Source: CAMTWZ01 sp041749075 | Lineage (GTDB): Bacteria > Bacteroidota > Rhodothermia > Balneolales > HLUCCA01 | Assembly: GCA_041749075.1 (NCBI GenBank) | Contig: JBGTBY010000010.1 | Location: 74,866-138,865 of the forward strand | Reading direction: 5' to 3' | DNA length: 64,000 nucleotides | Shown here: in pieces, positions 62,434 to 64,000 of the stretch | How positions within the stretch are numbered: the first letter of the stretch is position 1 | How the letters are laid out: each line of letters begins with the position of its first letter | Translations under genes and position numbers: made by a program | Notes under the pieces: model-generated | Seen by the model: the letters and a program-made list of their open reading frames with translations, nothing else | The model's database searches: none | Told to the model about the DNA's origin: nothing

Positions 62434-63508
62434 GATCAATAAATTCATCAAATAAATAATGCGAATCGTGCGGCCCCGGACTCGCTTCCGGGTGGTACTG
62501 CACCGAAAAGCCGTTAAAGGATTTGAATTCGAGGCCTTCCACAGTTCCATCGTTCAGGTTGATGTGGCTGATCTCAGCTACGCCCGCATCCACACTTTCC
62601 GGCTTCACGGAGAATCCATGGTTTTGTGTGGTGATTTCGACCAGGCCGGTTTTCTGATTTCGGACCGGATGGTTCGCGCCGCGGTGACCCACAAACATCT
62701 TATCGACCTGGATGCCTTCGGAAAGGGCCATCAACTGGTGTCCGAGGCAGATGCCGAACATCGGTTTGCCGGTTTTCTTGGCCGCATTCACCGTGTCGAT
62801 CGCGAAATCCATCGGATTCGGGTCGCCAGGACCATTGCTAAAAAAGTACCCATCCGGATTCCACTCTTGGATTTCTTCAAATGGCGTTTCGGCTGGAAAC
62901 AAGCGCACCGAACATCCCCGGTTCACCATATTCCGGACAATGCTTTGCTTGATTCCGTAATCCATTGCGGCGATTCGGTGAGGACCATCACTCGAAAACG
63001 TCTGAGCTTCTTTGCGGGTCACTTTCGTGGCGAGCTCGAGTCCGTTCATGTCCACCCAACCACGAGCCATGGCGATGAGTTCGTCGGCATCCTCCACTTC
63101 AGATGAGATCACAGCATTCATCACGCCTTTGTCGCGGATGTGGCGAACCAACATTCTTGTGTCGACACCGGTGATACCGACCACACCATGTTTCTGCAGG
63201 TAGGCTTGAAGCGAGCCGTCGCACATCGGGTTGCTGTATTCCCAAGAAAAAGCGCGAACGATGAGTCCGGACACCATCACATTTCGGTGTTCGTCGTCGC
63301 GCGAGGAGACGCCGTAGTTGCCGATGTGGGGGTAGGTCATCATCATGAGCTGACCATAATAACTGGGATCGGTGAGGATCTCCTGATAGCCGGTCATGCT
63401 GGTGTTGAAGCACAATTCGCCGCCGGTGGTGCCATTGCGACCGATGGAGAGTCCGCGCACGATTGTGCCATCGGCCAGGGCCAGACTGGCTCGTTTTTTA
63501 GGAAACAT
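62414..63508 (-). CDS. carA: Carbamoyl-phosphate synthase small (glutaminase) subunit
   Basis: This 364-residue protein is CarA. The N-terminal domain begins FPKKRASLALADGTIVRGLSIG, and the class I glutamine amidotransferase domain has the nucleophile Cys in MFGICLGHQLMAL and the catalytic His in SVQYHPEASPGP. It supplies ammonia to CarB, whose gene follows on the same strand. The final residues are encoded by a 7-base-period array, which suggests that the original end was replaced or extended. Confidence 0.95.
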   Translation of the reverse strand: MFPKKRASLALADGTIVRGLSIGRNGTTGGELCFNTSMTGYQEILTDPSYYGQLMMMTYPHIGNYGVSSRDDEHRNVMVSGLIVRAFSWEYSNPMCDGSLQAYLQKHGVVGITGVDTRMLVRHIRDKGVMNAVISSEVEDADELIAMARGWVDMNGLELATKVTRKEAQTFSSDGPHRIAAMDYGIKQSIVRNMVNRGCSVRLFPAETPFEEIQEWNPDGYFFSNGPGDPNPMDFAIDTVNAAKKTGKPMFGICLGHQLMALSEGIQVDKMFVGHRGANHPVRNQKTGLVEITTQNHGFSVKPESVDAGVAEISHINLNDGTVEGLEFKSFNGFSVQYHPEASPGPHDSHYLFDEFIDRVRGNG

Positions 63509-63546
63509 GTGGATACGGTTGACTGGAGGTGGACGGAAAGATGGTC

Positions 63547-63586
63547 AAAAAAAATCCGACTACCCATGTTTCAGAGAGTCGGATTT
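63547..63586 (-). terminator. Intrinsic terminator of the DUF5989 gene
   Basis: On the minus strand a 10-base stem (AAATCCGACT with AGTCGGATTT) is followed by further T, giving a strong terminator 36 bases after the DUF5989 stop and before carA. carA therefore needs its own promoter. Confidence 0.75.
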
Positions 63587-63621
63587 GGAAAGGAATCGTC
63601 GGTTTCGCTCGTTTTTTCACG

Positions 63622-63780
63622 TCAGAACAGGGCGTAGATAAAGGGTGCGAGAGCGGAATTGCCGGTTGCCACGATGAGGATGCCTAACAGAAGCAGAATG
63701 AATACGATCGGCGCCAGCCAGATTTTCTTGCGGACTTTCAGGAACTGCCAGAACTCTTTAAGGATGCCGATTTTCCCCAT
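63622..63780 (-). CDS. DUF5989 micro-protein
   Basis: The frame of 52 codons from the ATG at 63780 reads MGKIGILKEFWQFLKVRKKI, then a single membrane helix (WLAPIVFILLLLGILIVATG) and ALAPFIYALF. This is the full, highly typical form of DUF5989, a micro-protein usually found beside SxtJ-like and carbamoyltransferase genes. Here it lies upstream of carAB on the same strand, separated by a terminator. The function is unknown. Confidence 0.85.
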   Translation of the reverse strand: MGKIGILKEFWQFLKVRKKIWLAPIVFILLLLGILIVATGNSALAPFIYALF

Positions 63781-63900
63781 GCGTGGTGTTTAAACTCGGT
63801 AAAGGTACGGAAGAAATGAGAAACAAGGAAGAACAAGTACTCGAGAAAGAAGATATAAGCGCGGAGTGCGAGGTGCGAAGCAAGAGGGTCTTAACGTTAA

Positions 63901-63920
63901 CCCCCAGCTTTAGCTGGGGG
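63901..63920. repeat. Perfect hairpin CCCCCAGC-TTTA-GCTGGGGG
   Basis: An 8-base perfect stem with loop TTTA lies in the non-coding right edge of the window. It could be a terminator or another member of the hairpin repeat set; no T-run follows on the plus strand. Weak period-7 sequence (gcggagt, gcgaggt) occurs at 63861-63881. Confidence 0.5.
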
Positions 63921-63949
63921 AATATCCCAAACTATAAGACAACCCCCGG

Positions 63950-63990
63950 TAGGTCCTTCGCCGCTGCGCAGCTCAGGATGAGGGTGCTTC
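63950..63990. repeat. Inverted copy of the interspersed repeat at 45192
   Basis: On the minus strand the block reads gcaccctcatcctgag, then a palindrome GCTGCGCAGC and gcgaaggacct. The outer parts match 45197-45241, but the inner part differs and is again self-complementary. It is part of a dispersed repeat family. Confidence 0.6.
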
Positions 63991-64000
63991 GCAAATCATA

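Overview
The window looks like a chromosome segment of a bacterium from the Bacteroidota/Rhodothermota/Balneolota/Ignavibacteria side of the FCB group. The pointers are an alternative complex III fused in an operon to an A2-type caa3 oxidase, two secreted proteins ending in a Por-type (T9SS) sorting domain of the PNPFNPTTQIRF kind, a DUF5916 protein, a fused E1 alpha/beta 2-oxoacid dehydrogenase, and a sphingolipid-type serine palmitoyltransferase. I saw no rRNA or tRNA gene and no CRISPR array, so the phylum is an inference.

Layout. 0-9.9 kb: respiratory operon actC(partial)-actD-actE-actF, a small membrane protein, SCO, caa3 subunits II-I-III-IV, then ctaA (convergent) and ctaB. 9.9-13.4 kb: an AT-rich pair of unknown genes, a 25-codon gene relic, a beta-barrel-type gene split by an in-frame TGA, REP-like hairpins and a 3' fragment of fumC. 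13.4-18 kb: two T9SS cargo genes, the first a subtilase whose 5' half is strikingly AT-rich. 18-26.2 kb (minus strand): two glycosyltransferases, serine palmitoyltransferase, a GNAT-like protein, fused E1 and intact fumC. 26.2-44.2 kb: mostly housekeeping genes (epimerase, MutY, TIGR02757 protein, ABC-F, bS21, RadA, flippase-like protein, nitronate monooxygenase, class I aldolase, DusB) with several secreted or outer-membrane proteins. 44.2-52.6 kb: an accessory zone with an IS1595-type element, a candidate structured small RNA, two truncated gene relics, a two-gene AAA ATPase plus DUF4276/TOPRIM-like module, an orphan HigA and a Xre/RES toxin-antitoxin pair. 52.6-59.4 kb: a metal-efflux RND operon with two His-rich proteins; the pump gene carries a one-base deletion. 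59.4-64 kb: carB, carA and a DUF5989 micro-protein on the minus strand.

The most unusual signal is a dispersed set of degenerate arrays with a strict 7-base period. They lie mainly at gene ends and usually pair as a G/T-rich left arm and an A/C-rich right arm, which could form long hairpins. One such pair encloses a stand-alone four-helix-bundle (23S-IVS-like) gene. Arrays supply the last codons or stop of ctaB, carA, carB and the four-helix gene, and one lies inside the ABC-F coding sequence. Three short spacers share a core resembling TTGGAcnaGTCTyC. This may be a family of small mobile or structured elements with the four-helix protein as its only coding member.

Second-tier signals are the partial fumC copy whose edge coincides with the start of the AT-rich block, the candidate minus-strand RNA at 45.0 kb with a TTGACA/TATATT promoter and intrinsic terminator, and the ATPase/DUF4276 pair preceded by a perfect inverted repeat. 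All calls were made by reading the sequence; no database search was run.
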